NCBI RefSeq assembly: GCF_017744695.1
Contig: NZ_JAGIAS010000003.1
Span: 62,001 to 126,000 of the forward strand
DNA: 64,000 nt
Source: Dyadobacter sp.
Lineage (GTDB): Bacteria > Bacteroidota > Bacteroidia > Cytophagales > Spirosomataceae
Direction of reading: 5' to 3'
The notes under the pieces are model-generated. The model did no database searches. It was not told where the DNA came from and worked only from the letters and a program-made list of their open reading frames with translations. How positions within the stretch are numbered: position 1 is the stretch's first letter; each line of letters starts with the position of its first letter. A program made the position numbers and the translations under genes. Shown in pieces: positions 36,378 through 44,664 of this stretch.

Positions 36378-38609
36378 CTACTGGATCGACAGTTCGTCCA
36401 GGGTATATGCCTTATCACGTGATACAGTCTGTTCCCGGATCGTTTTCACGTCAACCGGTCGCACAGGTGGTGAATTGGTAAATTCGTGGCGCACATAACT
36501 GAGCACAGAAGCGATCCATTCGTCGTCGTTATCCTTCATGGAAGGCATTTCTGTCGGATAAGTATTACCCTCTATCGGTCCCGACAAGCCGTGCAGCAGG
36601 ATCCGTACCGATGCCTGGGTATTATTGCGGTTCAACCTCCTCGAACCGGCGAGCGGAGGTGCGGTTTTGCTCGTCAGTCCTTTCCCATCCGCGCCGTGGC
36701 AGGTAGCGCACAGCGATTTGTAGATCACCGAGCCATTCATGACCAACGTACGGTCCGGCGCATCGAGCCGCCCGAGTTTCATCCCGAATTTTTTGGCATC
36801 CTCATTCTTTTCCACACTTCGCTGGGCCCGCGCAAGCACTTCCGCGCCATTTGCATTCCTGACAATTTCGCCCGCTAATGCCTTGGCTTTCGGCGATTCG
36901 CTGTAAGCCAATGAGAATATGAGCTGCATGCGTACATCGGCGACAGGATCGGATTTCAATGCTGCGAGGGTTTCCACCATCGCATCGCTCTTTTTCAGAT
37001 AAGGCTCCGTCATGCGCACAGCTGCTTTCCGGATTTCGAAGTCGCTGTCTTTCAGTGCGCGTGCAATGCTGTTCTGGTCCAACGCGTTCAGCCCTTCAAG
37101 CGTCCACAATGCGTGCAAACGGGCGAGCGCCGACGGCGATTTGATCGCCTCATTGCTTTCACCGGCGGCAATCGCTTTCAGCAACGGTACCACCGACTGG
37201 TCGTTGCGCACGACCAGCTCCTTCTGCGCGTTATCGCGCCACCAACCATTGGGATGACCGAGGTAGCCTACCAGTGTTTTCGAACTTTCGTCCAGCATTT
37301 TAGGCTTGGGGCGCGGCGCCATACCGTCATGTACGAGGCGGTAAATACGGCCGTGCTGGATGTTTTTGTCCAAACCTAACCGCTTGATCTGTGGACGCAG
37401 ATAGCTTTTCGGTCCAGTCCAGTTGCCTTCCTGAATGATCCCGCGGTTCATGTCGACAATGTAAAGGCATCCGTCGGGCCCGGTGTACATATTCACTGCG
37501 CGGAAATTCATGTCCGTAGAAGCGATGAATTCCTCCTTATCGTAAGCGTTTTCAAGCATGATCTTGCCGTTCCTGTTGATCACTTTTGCTCTGCGAATGA
37601 GCCTTCCAACCGGCTCACTGATCAACAGATCACCTTGCAGATCGGCGGGCAACTTGTCGCCACGGAATATCACCTGCCCGCAACTGGCCGTGAAATGGTT
37701 CAGCGTTGTGTCGGCTCGCAAGCGTTTCAGACCACCTTCCACATCCGGCGTTTTGATAATCGGCCATACTTCGTTGAATTCCTCCTTGTATTGGTCCGCA
37801 AACTCCATCCGGCCATAAACCGGGTTGATCTGAAAGCCCAATGCGGGAGTTTCGCCGCCGGCCGACGAGAAGTACAGTCGTCCGTAGTTGTCATGTGTAA
37901 GTCCCCACTGCCCGCTCGAACCGCTGGGAATGGAGTCGGGCTTCAAAACACCTTTTGTATACCGGAAACGTACCGCATCCACAGCCATGTAAATCCAGTT
38001 GTCGACGTTCCAGTCGAGGCCGCTGCGCTGGTGTTCGAGGTTGCCGGGCGCCTTTTTATCGGGCGTATAAACCGGACGCTTTTCATCGGCAACACCATCC
38101 TTATTATTGTCTTTGTAGCTATAAACATTATAGGTATCTGTCTCATTAACAAGCAATTCGTTACCCACACAGAGCAACATCCTGGGCAGAAGCATTTTAT
38201 CGATGAACACCGAGCTCTTGTCCATCTTGCCATCGTTGTCCGTGTCTTCGAGGAGCATCACACGGCTCGTAGGCGCATGCTCGTCCGTCCCCTCCACATC
38301 CTGCATGTAAGTGTTGAGCTCAGCCACGTACATACGCGCATTACCGTCCCAGGCCACCGCCACCGGCTCATGGATCATCGGCTCGCTGGCCACCAGTTCG
38401 AGGTGGTAGCCCTTAGGTAATTTGAATGTCTTGATACTCTGCTCGGGCGTGAGATGCGCAGGTGAAGGGTTGTCCGTGAATGCGGGAACAGCGCTGACCG
38501 ATGCGTCCGTCGTGCGCAGCATGTCGCTTTGAGCGCTTTTTTGCCTCGATACCTGGCAGGTAACCAGGGTAGCCGCCAGCACTCCGGCGATCCAGATTTT
38601 CTTGTTCAT
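36378..38609 (-). CDS. Sorbosone-dehydrogenase-like propeller protein with HEAT repeats and cytochrome c
   Basis: A 743-aa predicted lipoprotein (lipobox LVTCQ) of the PVC-type membrane-bound dehydrogenase family. The N-terminal propeller has LPKGYHLELVASEPMIHEPV, MYVAELNTYMQD and LEDTDNDGKMDKSSVF. A helical HEAT-like region lies at about 450-610. The C-terminal cytochrome c has CATCH at 634-638 and a likely axial Met in EMPSMKD. The family oxidises sugars or alcohols and passes electrons to heme; the exact substrate is unknown. It sits between the fucosidase gene (24 bp) and the PQQ dehydrogenase gene (20 bp), suggesting the two dehydrogenases act on sugars released by the fucosidase. Confidence 0.88.
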   Translation of the reverse strand: MNKKIWIAGVLAATLVTCQVSRQKSAQSDMLRTTDASVSAVPAFTDNPSPAHLTPEQSIKTFKLPKGYHLELVASEPMIHEPVAVAWDGNARMYVAELNTYMQDVEGTDEHAPTSRVMLLEDTDNDGKMDKSSVFIDKMLLPRMLLCVGNELLVNETDTYNVYSYKDNNKDGVADEKRPVYTPDKKAPGNLEHQRSGLDWNVDNWIYMAVDAVRFRYTKGVLKPDSIPSGSSGQWGLTHDNYGRLYFSSAGGETPALGFQINPVYGRMEFADQYKEEFNEVWPIIKTPDVEGGLKRLRADTTLNHFTASCGQVIFRGDKLPADLQGDLLISEPVGRLIRRAKVINRNGKIMLENAYDKEEFIASTDMNFRAVNMYTGPDGCLYIVDMNRGIIQEGNWTGPKSYLRPQIKRLGLDKNIQHGRIYRLVHDGMAPRPKPKMLDESSKTLVGYLGHPNGWWRDNAQKELVVRNDQSVVPLLKAIAAGESNEAIKSPSALARLHALWTLEGLNALDQNSIARALKDSDFEIRKAAVRMTEPYLKKSDAMVETLAALKSDPVADVRMQLIFSLAYSESPKAKALAGEIVRNANGAEVLARAQRSVEKNEDAKKFGMKLGRLDAPDRTLVMNGSVIYKSLCATCHGADGKGLTSKTAPPLAGSRRLNRNNTQASVRILLHGLSGPIEGNTYPTEMPSMKDNDDEWIASVLSYVRHEFTNSPPVRPVDVKTIREQTVSRDKAYTLDELSIQ

Positions 38610-38633
38610 GGTGATAGTTTAATAAGGGTTAGG

Positions 38634-41126
38634 TCAGCGGGTAAATGTGTAAGTCTTTCCTTTCTCGGTTTTGAAATCGTACAACGCCGTTTCCGGTAAT
38701 TTCGAAGGCGCCATTTTTGCCGCTGGGGAAACTATGGGCTTGGGAATATCCAGTATTTGGTAAAAGGGATTGCTATTAGGGTTGCCATCGGAGGCGAGCG
38801 ACAGCGCATTGCCTTTCAGTATATTGGGGAGCCTTAAGCGGCAGTTTCCGCCGAGATTTGACTTGATCACCAGTTTGGAGACTTTTCCATCTTTCCATTC
38901 CAATGCCACTATTTCAAACCCGCCACGTGCCCGCAAGCCGCTGATCGATCCGTTTTTCCAGCTGTCGGGAATCGCCGGGAGCAAATGAATGGCCCCGTCG
39001 TGGCTTTGCATGAGCATTTCGGCGATGCCCGCCGTGCAGCCGAAGTTACCGTCGATCTGGAATGGCGGGTGGGCGTCGAAGAGGTTGGTATAGGTACCTC
39101 CGCCGCCCTTCTTACCGGGCGTGGCACCCCCCGGCGCATCGACTGGCGAAAGCTGGTCGGTAATGAGCTTGTAGGCGCGGTTTCCGTCGAGCAAACGCGC
39201 CCACCAATTCACTTTCCAACCCATCGACCAACCCGTTGAGACGTCGCCACGGTGTTCGAGCGAGGTCCTGGCGGCGCTGAAAAGCTCAGGCGTGCGGTAG
39301 GCCGAAAGCTGGTGCGACGGGTACAGTCCATACAAATGCGAGATGTGGCGGTGCTTGTCCTCCGGACTGTCGAGGTCTTCGAGCCATTCCTGCAACTGTC
39401 CAAACTTCCCGACCTGCATTGGAGGCAGCTGTGCGCGTTTGGCCTTTAATATTTTGACAAAATCTGCATCCGTTCCCAGCGCCTCTGCCGCGCGGATCGT
39501 AGCCGTAAAAATGTCGTACACGATCTGGTTATCCATGGTATTCCCCGCACCGATCGTCGTTTTCGGACGGATCGACGGGGCATTTTCAGGTGACATACCC
39601 GGTACTACTACCAGCCATTTGTGCGTCGGCTCGGAGACCAGGAAATCGACAAAGAACTGCGCGGAACCTTTTATGGCAGGATACACCGACCTGAGGTATT
39701 CCCTATCTCCCGAATAGCAATATTTTTCCCACAAATGCGTGCTCAGCCACGCCCCGCCCATCGGCCACATGGCGTAAAAAATCGGGTCTACCGGACCGGT
39801 AATGCGCCACAAATCGGTATTATGATGCGCCAGCCAGCCCTCCGCCCCGTACATTACGCGCGCCGTTTCCTGCCCTGTCACCGAAAGCTCCTTCACCATT
39901 TGTACCAGCGGCTCGTGCATTTCGGTAAGGTTGGCCACCTCGGCCGGCCAGTAGTTCATTTCGGTATTGATATTGATGGTATACTTGCTGCCCCACGGCG
40001 GGTTCATTTCCTGGTTCCAGATGCCTTGCAGGTTGGCAGGCTGTCCCACCGGCATTCCACTACCGCCGGGTTGCGAAGAAGAAATCAGCAAATACCGCCC
40101 AAACTGGAAGTACAACGCCACCAGTTGCGGATCATAGCCGGAAGCAAATTTAACAATGCGCTCGTCGGTCGGCCATTTAGCAGCCTCCGACGTTCCCAAA
40201 TCGAGTTTGACACGGTTGAAATAATGCTGATAGGCAGTAATGTGGCTTTTCAGAATAGTGGTAAAAGGCTTTGCCGCCGCCTTACTCAGGTATTGTTCCG
40301 CCTTGGCTTTCGGATCGGCGGTCAGGGTTTTGTAATCCACAAAATTCGTGGCGATGGAGATGTAAATCGTTGCCGCATTCGCCTTGCTGACCGTCAGCGA
40401 AGTATCCCCCGCGCTCAGTTGCCCGCCCTCGGGTGCCACCAGCACGTGTGTACGAAACGCAACCTGCCCTTTAATACCTTCCTTGTCCCCACTGACACCG
40501 GCAAAAATCAGCCTCCCTCCCTTCTCTATCCTCCTTTCTCCTTTCTGAGGGCTGTTCAGGAACGAAGTGAATGTAAGTTTACCGGGTTTATCGGCCGTTA
40601 AACGAATCGCAATCACCTGATCCGGCACCGATGCAATGACTTGCCGGGTGTATTTCACGCCGTCTACGGTGTAGGAAGTGGTTGTTACAGCTTTCTCGAT
40701 ATCCAGCTCGCGATAGTAATCCTTAAAATGCCCGTGGCCGGGGAAATCGAGATTCAGGTTGCCTACGGGTTGGTACATCATCCCGTTTGTCGTTTTCGAC
40801 TCTATTTTTTCGGCTGCAAGCCTGGCGGCTTCATCATTTTGGCCTTCGAAAATCAGCTTGCGCACTTCGGGTAACGCGGCAAGGGCATTGGGATTGTCGT
40901 TACGGTTGGGGCCACCAGCCCACACCGTCGATTCGTTGAGTTTCAGAATTTCTCTTTCAGGGTTGCCATACACCATTGCGCCCAGCCGGCCATTCCCCAC
41001 GGGCAATGCATCCGTCCAGGTATTTCCTGCGGGCTTTTTGTACCAGAGCTTCCAGGCTCCGGGCGTTTGTGCAAAAATTGGGTTGGTAAAGGCGAAAAGA
41101 GTCAGGCTCAGGAATAGGTGTTTCAT
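38634..41126 (-). CDS. GH95 alpha-L-fucosidase, secreted
   Basis: An 830-aa exported glycoside hydrolase with signal peptide [22 protein letters not shown]95 marks are [20 protein letters not shown] and [11 protein letters not shown] near the N-terminus, [20 protein letters not shown] and [18 protein letters not shown] in the catalytic core, [11 protein letters not shown], and [20 protein letters not shown] near the C-terminus with the conserved Asp. Members cleave terminal alpha-1,2-linked L-fucose, some L-galactose, from xyloglucan, pectin or host glycans. It is the first gene of the four-gene run. The ATG at 41126 is chosen for its signal peptide. Fucose versus galactose cannot be decided here. 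Confidence 0.93.
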   Translation of the reverse strand: MKHLFLSLTLFAFTNPIFAQTPGAWKLWYKKPAGNTWTDALPVGNGRLGAMVYGNPEREILKLNESTVWAGGPNRNDNPNALAALPEVRKLIFEGQNDEAARLAAEKIESKTTNGMMYQPVGNLNLDFPGHGHFKDYYRELDIEKAVTTTSYTVDGVKYTRQVIASVPDQVIAIRLTADKPGKLTFTSFLNSPQKGERRIEKGGRLIFAGVSGDKEGIKGQVAFRTHVLVAPEGGQLSAGDTSLTVSKANAATIYISIATNFVDYKTLTADPKAKAEQYLSKAAAKPFTTILKSHITAYQHYFNRVKLDLGTSEAAKWPTDERIVKFASGYDPQLVALYFQFGRYLLISSSQPGGSGMPVGQPANLQGIWNQEMNPPWGSKYTININTEMNYWPAEVANLTEMHEPLVQMVKELSVTGQETARVMYGAEGWLAHHNTDLWRITGPVDPIFYAMWPMGGAWLSTHLWEKYCYSGDREYLRSVYPAIKGSAQFFVDFLVSEPTHKWLVVVPGMSPENAPSIRPKTTIGAGNTMDNQIVYDIFTATIRAAEALGTDADFVKILKAKRAQLPPMQVGKFGQLQEWLEDLDSPEDKHRHISHLYGLYPSHQLSAYRTPELFSAARTSLEHRGDVSTGWSMGWKVNWWARLLDGNRAYKLITDQLSPVDAPGGATPGKKGGGGTYTNLFDAHPPFQIDGNFGCTAGIAEMLMQSHDGAIHLLPAIPDSWKNGSISGLRARGGFEIVALEWKDGKVSKLVIKSNLGGNCRLRLPNILKGNALSLASDGNPNSNPFYQILDIPKPIVSPAAKMAPSKLPETALYDFKTEKGKTYTFTR

Positions 41127-41139
41127 GCAAAATGTGTTC

Positions 41140-41163
41140 GTGTCCTTCGCGTTAAGAGGACAC
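41140..41163. promoter_or_regulatory. Inverted repeat upstream of the GH95 operon
   Basis: GTGTCCT (41140-41146) and AGGACAC (41157-41163) form a perfect 7-bp inverted repeat with a 10-nt centre, 14-37 bp before the fucosidase ATG. Its position suits an operator or a 5'-UTR hairpin controlling the operon. No regulator can be assigned. Confidence 0.4.
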
Positions 41164-41338
41164 AAACGAGAATTTTTAATGCTTTGGATTATTAAAGTTT
41201 GGTTAACCAGGCAAATGGATGGGCAAATTAGGTGCGCGGGATTAACAGGGGTATTAATAAAAACTTAATGGGGCGCGGAAATGTGAAAAAGGTTGTCTGA
41301 GTAACCAAAAATTGAAGGTCAACAGTGAAATGCAGGAG

Positions 41339-41722
41339 TTATCTCTTGGAAGTGCTAGCCGCTTTGCCGAAAATATAGCCGAGCGCAGTGCCCGCAAAAG
41401 CCAATGCCTTCGAGCCACTTTCAGACCAGAAATGCACCGCATCCGGATTCGCCTTTGCCGTAATAAGGCAGGCCACATAAATTCCTAATCCAAGCAGCAC
41501 CGACAGGAGCGCGATAAACGTCTGAGTATTCTTTCCATCACCAAAGAATTTACCCAAAACTCCCATCTCCTTCTCCTTCATAACCTGCTCATGATGGTTT
41601 CTTTCCCGCGTTAGTTCGAGCTGTAAATTGTGGGCGCTTTTTAAAGTATCGTCAAATTCCGGGTCATCCATCTCCCTTTCGACTATCCCGTCCCGTTTTG
41701 CTTTGCGTCGGTCAAGCGCCAT
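41339..41722 (-). CDS. Small membrane protein with N-terminal coiled-coil
   Basis: A 127-aa protein of unknown family. The N-terminal half is highly charged and helical (MALDRRKAKRDGIVEREMDD, LQLELTRERNHHEQVMKEKE), probably coiled-coil. Two hydrophobic segments follow at about 68-88 (FIALLSVLLGLGIYVACLI) and 105-122 (ALAFAGTALGYIFGKAAS). Its start overlaps the stop of the ImmA/IrrE-type peptidase gene by 11 bp, so the two are translated together. It could be a membrane anchor or substrate for that peptidase. No function is assigned. Confidence 0.65.
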   Translation of the reverse strand: MALDRRKAKRDGIVEREMDDPEFDDTLKSAHNLQLELTRERNHHEQVMKEKEMGVLGKFFGDGKNTQTFIALLSVLLGLGIYVACLITAKANPDAVHFWSESGSKALAFAGTALGYIFGKAASTSKR

Positions 41723-42224
41723 ATTCGAACGATATGCGATACCGGATCACAGGAACTGAAACGGCGAAAAGTGCCGACAAATGTTCGGGCGAGAGCTCTT
41801 TCCAATATTTATCAAGCATGAAACGAGGTACAAGCAAATTAGCAGCAAAAGAGTTAGCTTCCATTTCAATAGGATCATCGCCATTGGCGTCACCTCTTAA
41901 AAGAACCTTGTAATCCGAAGATTTTGCCCATTCGGTATGTAGCAGCTTGTGACCAAGTTCATGAGCAATCGTAAAAGTTTGCCGGAGCGGAAACTCGTAC
42001 TTGTTCACATAAATTGTTTCATCATCAAAATCATAAAATCCGGAAATGGAGTCATACTCTGGTGTAAAGCCTACAAACACTACCCTTACCCCAAGTTGCT
42101 GTGCAATGTCAGCCGGATTTACCGGTGGCTCCAATAACCCGAAGTCGTTCAGGATACGGGCAGCTTCGGCCTTCGCCTTGAAATAATCGGGCCTTGATAC
42201 GGTATTACAGGTTGAAGTTGCCAT
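41712..42224 (-). CDS. ImmA/IrrE-family metallopeptidase (M78-like)
   Basis: A 170-aa cytoplasmic protein. The zinc site is HELGH at residues 88-92, with a glutamate-rich third-ligand region (PIEMEANSFAANLLVP) about 30 residues later. The N-terminal ARILNDFGLLEPPVNPADIA and GVRVVFVGF match IrrE/ImmA family lead-ins. Such peptidases usually cleave an XRE repressor encoded next door. Here no helix-turn-helix gene adjoins; the overlapping neighbour is instead a coiled-coil membrane protein. The upstream 158 bp show only a TATTTTCG element near the ATG. Peptidase activity is inferred from the motifs. Confidence 0.85.
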   Translation of the reverse strand: MATSTCNTVSRPDYFKAKAEAARILNDFGLLEPPVNPADIAQQLGVRVVFVGFTPEYDSISGFYDFDDETIYVNKYEFPLRQTFTIAHELGHKLLHTEWAKSSDYKVLLRGDANGDDPIEMEANSFAANLLVPRFMLDKYWKELSPEHLSALFAVSVPVIRYRISFEYGA

Positions 42225-42382
42225 GGTCGAAAATAATTTGGTGCGTGCAATTCCTTTACCACAACTAAGTTATCACATTTCAAACCAGATATTACATTCA
42301 AAACGGCATCAATTTTCAAACGGTAGCCCACTTATCACAACACGCTGATTTGTACTATCAACCAACGATTCGCTCCAAAGTC

Positions 42383-43612
42383 CTAGCACAGCTTCTTAAT
42401 CTTTTCCAACAATAATTGTTTGTCCGCGCGCGACTTCGCCAACCCGAGCGCTGTATTGAAATATCCCAGCGCCTTCCCCTCATCAACTCCCAAATACAAT
42501 TCCCCCAACAGCGAGTGGTATAAATGATTGTCTGCCAGATTAAGTTTTTCGGCTTCGCGTATGGCCTCGGCTTTGGAACGGGCTTTCGCCAGAGCGTAGG
42601 TGCGGTTCAGGGCGGCGATGGGGGAATATTCGAGGATAAGCAACTGGTTGTAGTATTGCAGAATGCGCTCCCATTTCTCGGGGGTGTCGGCTTTGATCGT
42701 ATGCCAATAGCCGATCGCGGCTTCCAGGTGGTAGCGCGAAAGCTGCTCACCAGTCGACGAGCGATTGAGATAATACTCCCCACGACTGATCAGCGCCGAA
42801 TCCCAGAGGCTATCGTCCTGGTCCTGATACAATACAGTTTCCCCTTCCGGGTTGGTGCGCGCCTCGAAGCGAGACGCGTGGAAGCACATCAGCGCAAGCA
42901 ATGCATTGACCGGCGGCCTGTCGGTGCCCGGATTTTCAATGAGCATTTTAGTAAGCCACATCGCTTCAATGCAAACCTCTTTTCGCAATGTAATGTCCTT
43001 TCCGGCCGAATAGAACCCTTCATTGAATAGCAGGTACAATGTCTTCAAAACTGCATCCAGCCGGGATTCGATGTCGGCTTCGTCGGGAAACTCCATTTTT
43101 ACCTGCTCGGCACGCAGTTTTTCCCTGGCGCGGTAAAGCCGTTTGTTAATCGTCTCTTTGTTGGTCAGAAATGCGCTGGCAATCTCGTTAATGCCAAACC
43201 CACACAAAACATTAAGTGCCAGGCCTATTTGCGATTCGAGCGGCAGGGAAGGATGGCAAATAGCGAACATCATCTGCAACTGACTGTCGGTAATGTTCCG
43301 GGCCGATAAATCGATATCGATTTCATCTCCAACCGGACTGTTCCGCACCACCTGGCCGCTGACTTTCTCCTTAAAAAGCTTGTCGCGTCGAAGGTAATCC
43401 AGCGTTTTATTCCGCGCTACGGTGTAGAGCCACGCCACCGGATTGTCGGGTGCGCCCTTGATCCCCCACATTTCGGAAGCGAGCAAAAAGGTATCGCTGG
43501 CAATGTCCTGCGCGATTTCGATATGTTCCAAACCGAAGGTCTTACCCAATACCGCGGTGATCTTGCGGTATTCGGTCCTGAACAAATGGGGTATCAGTTC
43601 CTGGTTTTCCAT
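42383..43612 (-). CDS. ECF42-type sigma factor with C-terminal TPR-like domain
   Basis: A 409-aa sigma-70 family protein. Region 2 includes FLLASEMWGIKGAPDNPVAW and LYTVARNKTLDYLRRDKL; region 4 includes ALNVLCGFGINEIASAFLTN and INKRLYRAREKLR. A ~230-residue helical C-terminus (YLLFNEGFYSAG, RYHLEAAIGYWHT, ALNRTYALAKARSKAEAIRE) matches the DUF6596/TPR extension of the ECF42 group, which controls DGPF/YCII genes and has no classic anti-sigma. Two YCII genes lie directly upstream on the same strand. A terminator separates it from the nearer YCII gene, so its expression may depend on read-through. No own promoter motif of the YCII type is seen before it. Confidence 0.92.
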   Translation of the reverse strand: MENQELIPHLFRTEYRKITAVLGKTFGLEHIEIAQDIASDTFLLASEMWGIKGAPDNPVAWLYTVARNKTLDYLRRDKLFKEKVSGQVVRNSPVGDEIDIDLSARNITDSQLQMMFAICHPSLPLESQIGLALNVLCGFGINEIASAFLTNKETINKRLYRAREKLRAEQVKMEFPDEADIESRLDAVLKTLYLLFNEGFYSAGKDITLRKEVCIEAMWLTKMLIENPGTDRPPVNALLALMCFHASRFEARTNPEGETVLYQDQDDSLWDSALISRGEYYLNRSSTGEQLSRYHLEAAIGYWHTIKADTPEKWERILQYYNQLLILEYSPIAALNRTYALAKARSKAEAIREAEKLNLADNHLYHSLLGELYLGVDEGKALGYFNTALGLAKSRADKQLLLEKIKKLC

Positions 43613-43623
43613 GGCTTCAAATT

Positions 43624-43652
43624 AAAAAAGCCTTTGCTGGTTACAAAGGCTT
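43624..43652 (-). terminator. Rho-independent terminator between YCII gene and sigma gene
   Basis: On the minus strand AAGCCTTTG (43652-43644), a 7-nt loop and CAAAGGCTT (43636-43628) form a perfect 9-bp stem, followed by a T run at 43629-43624. It lies 21 bp past the YCII stop and only 12 bp before the sigma ATG. Confidence 0.8.
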
Positions 43653-43673
43653 AGGGAACATTTGGGCTACCCG

Positions 43674-44015
43674 CTACATGCGGTCTATTTCTCGCACTTC
43701 GACATTGCCCCCGAATAGCAGGATCGGGCACCCCTTGGCCATTTCGGTCGCTTCGTCCAGCGACTCCGCCCGCACCATCGTATAGCCGCCTACCGACTCT
43801 TTCGTTTCGATGTACGGTCCGTCCGTGATCGCCAGCGAGGGTTTTACCACCCTGCCCGCCGGATTCAGCCGGTTGCCGCGGTCGATCAGCTTGCCTTGGG
43901 CAGCAATACCACCGATCCAATCCATCCATTTTTGCATGCTCGATTGCATTTCTTCGGGTGAGCGATTGGCCGTAGCTGCGGGATCATTTCTGAAAACAAA
44001 CATGAAATCTTTCAT
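43674..44015 (-). CDS. YCII/DGPF-domain protein, copy 1
   Basis: A 113-aa cytoplasmic protein of the YCII-related family. It begins MKDFMFVFRNDPAAT, has ITDGPYIETKESVGGYTMVR, containing the DGP(Y/F) signature, and ends GGNVEVREIDRM. YCII proteins form small ferredoxin-like folds with conserved His/Asp pairs; their function under ECF42 control is unknown. It is the same length as, and strongly similar to, the gene at 44143-44484, so the two are a recent tandem duplicate. The ATG at 44015 is chosen because both copies align from there and the promoter motif ends 32 bp upstream. Confidence 0.9.
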   Translation of the reverse strand: MKDFMFVFRNDPAATANRSPEEMQSSMQKWMDWIGGIAAQGKLIDRGNRLNPAGRVVKPSLAITDGPYIETKESVGGYTMVRAESLDEATEMAKGCPILLFGGNVEVREIDRM

Positions 44016-44047
44016 TGCGATATTAGTTTTAAGTTTTAAAATCTGTT

Positions 44048-44074
44048 GACGAACGACAGGCACCGGACTGGACA
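44048..44074 (-). promoter_or_regulatory. ECF42-type promoter of YCII copy 1 (TGTCCA-N17-CGTC)
   Basis: On the minus strand TGTCCA (44074-44069), a 17-bp spacer and CGTC (44051-44048) form a -35/-10 pair close to the TGTC/CGTC-type promoters reported for ECF41/ECF42 factors. The same motif with the same spacer and the same 32-bp distance to the ATG precedes the second YCII gene. Confidence 0.75.
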
Positions 44075-44142
44075 AAAAGCTTAGATTTTTTTAAAAATTC
44101 GACGCTTGTAAAATGCCTTTACTGGTTCCTTGTATACAAAAA

Positions 44143-44484
44143 CTAAACGCGGACGATAGGTCTTACTTCGACATTACCGCCCGCTGAGAGAATAGGGCAA
44201 CCTTTCGCTATTTCTGTCGCCTCGGCCAATGATTCCGTCCGCACCATAATGAAGCCACCGATGGATTCCTTGGTTTCAATGTAAGGACCATCCGTTACCA
44301 TTCTGGCTGATCTTACAACATTTCCTTCATCGGCCAGCCGGCTTCCGCGGTCCACGAGCTTGCCTTGCGCCGCAATCCCTCCTATCCAGTCCATCCACTT
44401 TTGCATACTGGTTTGTAAAACCTCCGGCGACATCCCAGCCATTACCGCAGGATCATTTCTGAAAACGAACATGAAGTCTTTCAT
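44143..44484 (-). CDS. YCII/DGPF-domain protein, copy 2
   Basis: A 113-aa YCII-family protein paralogous to the one downstream. It starts MKDFMFVFRNDPAVMAGMSP, carries VTDGPYIETKESIGGFIMVR and ends GGNVEVRPIVRV. The two proteins keep nearly all core residues, including the QKWMDWIGGIAAQGKL block, but differ in the DRGxRL-PAG linker. It is the first gene of the cluster, with its own TGTCCA-N17-CGTC promoter. Its role is unknown; co-conservation with ECF42 factors suggests a stress or substrate-linked function. Confidence 0.9.
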   Translation of the reverse strand: MKDFMFVFRNDPAVMAGMSPEVLQTSMQKWMDWIGGIAAQGKLVDRGSRLADEGNVVRSARMVTDGPYIETKESIGGFIMVRTESLAEATEIAKGCPILSAGGNVEVRPIVRV

Positions 44485-44516
44485 TTTGATATAAGGTTTA
44501 AGTTTTGAAGCCTGTT

Positions 44517-44543
44517 GACGAATAGCGGGTAAGAGACTGGACA
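44517..44543 (-). promoter_or_regulatory. ECF42-type promoter of YCII copy 2 (TGTCCA-N17-CGTC)
   Basis: On the minus strand TGTCCA (44543-44538), a 17-bp spacer and CGTC (44520-44517) lie 32 bp before the ATG, exactly as for the other YCII copy. The spacers differ in sequence, so conservation of the two boxes looks functional rather than a mere result of duplication. Confidence 0.75.
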
Positions 44544-44664
44544 AAAGTTTAGATTTTTCAAGAAAAAATTCCTGGGCCTGCAAAAGCGTGCTTCTGTGTT
44601 GGTACGATTGTTTAAATAAGCGGCATGAAAATTTTTACTGATACCACTATAAAATTGCCCCGAA

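Noticed and set aside
39621..40601. 326-aa plus-strand open frame
   Set aside because: Antisense to the GH95 gene, with no recognisable domain.
42149..42331. 60-aa minus-strand frame that might have been the missing XRE partner of the ImmA peptidase
   Set aside because: It overlaps the peptidase start, has no helix-turn-helix and no sign of coding.
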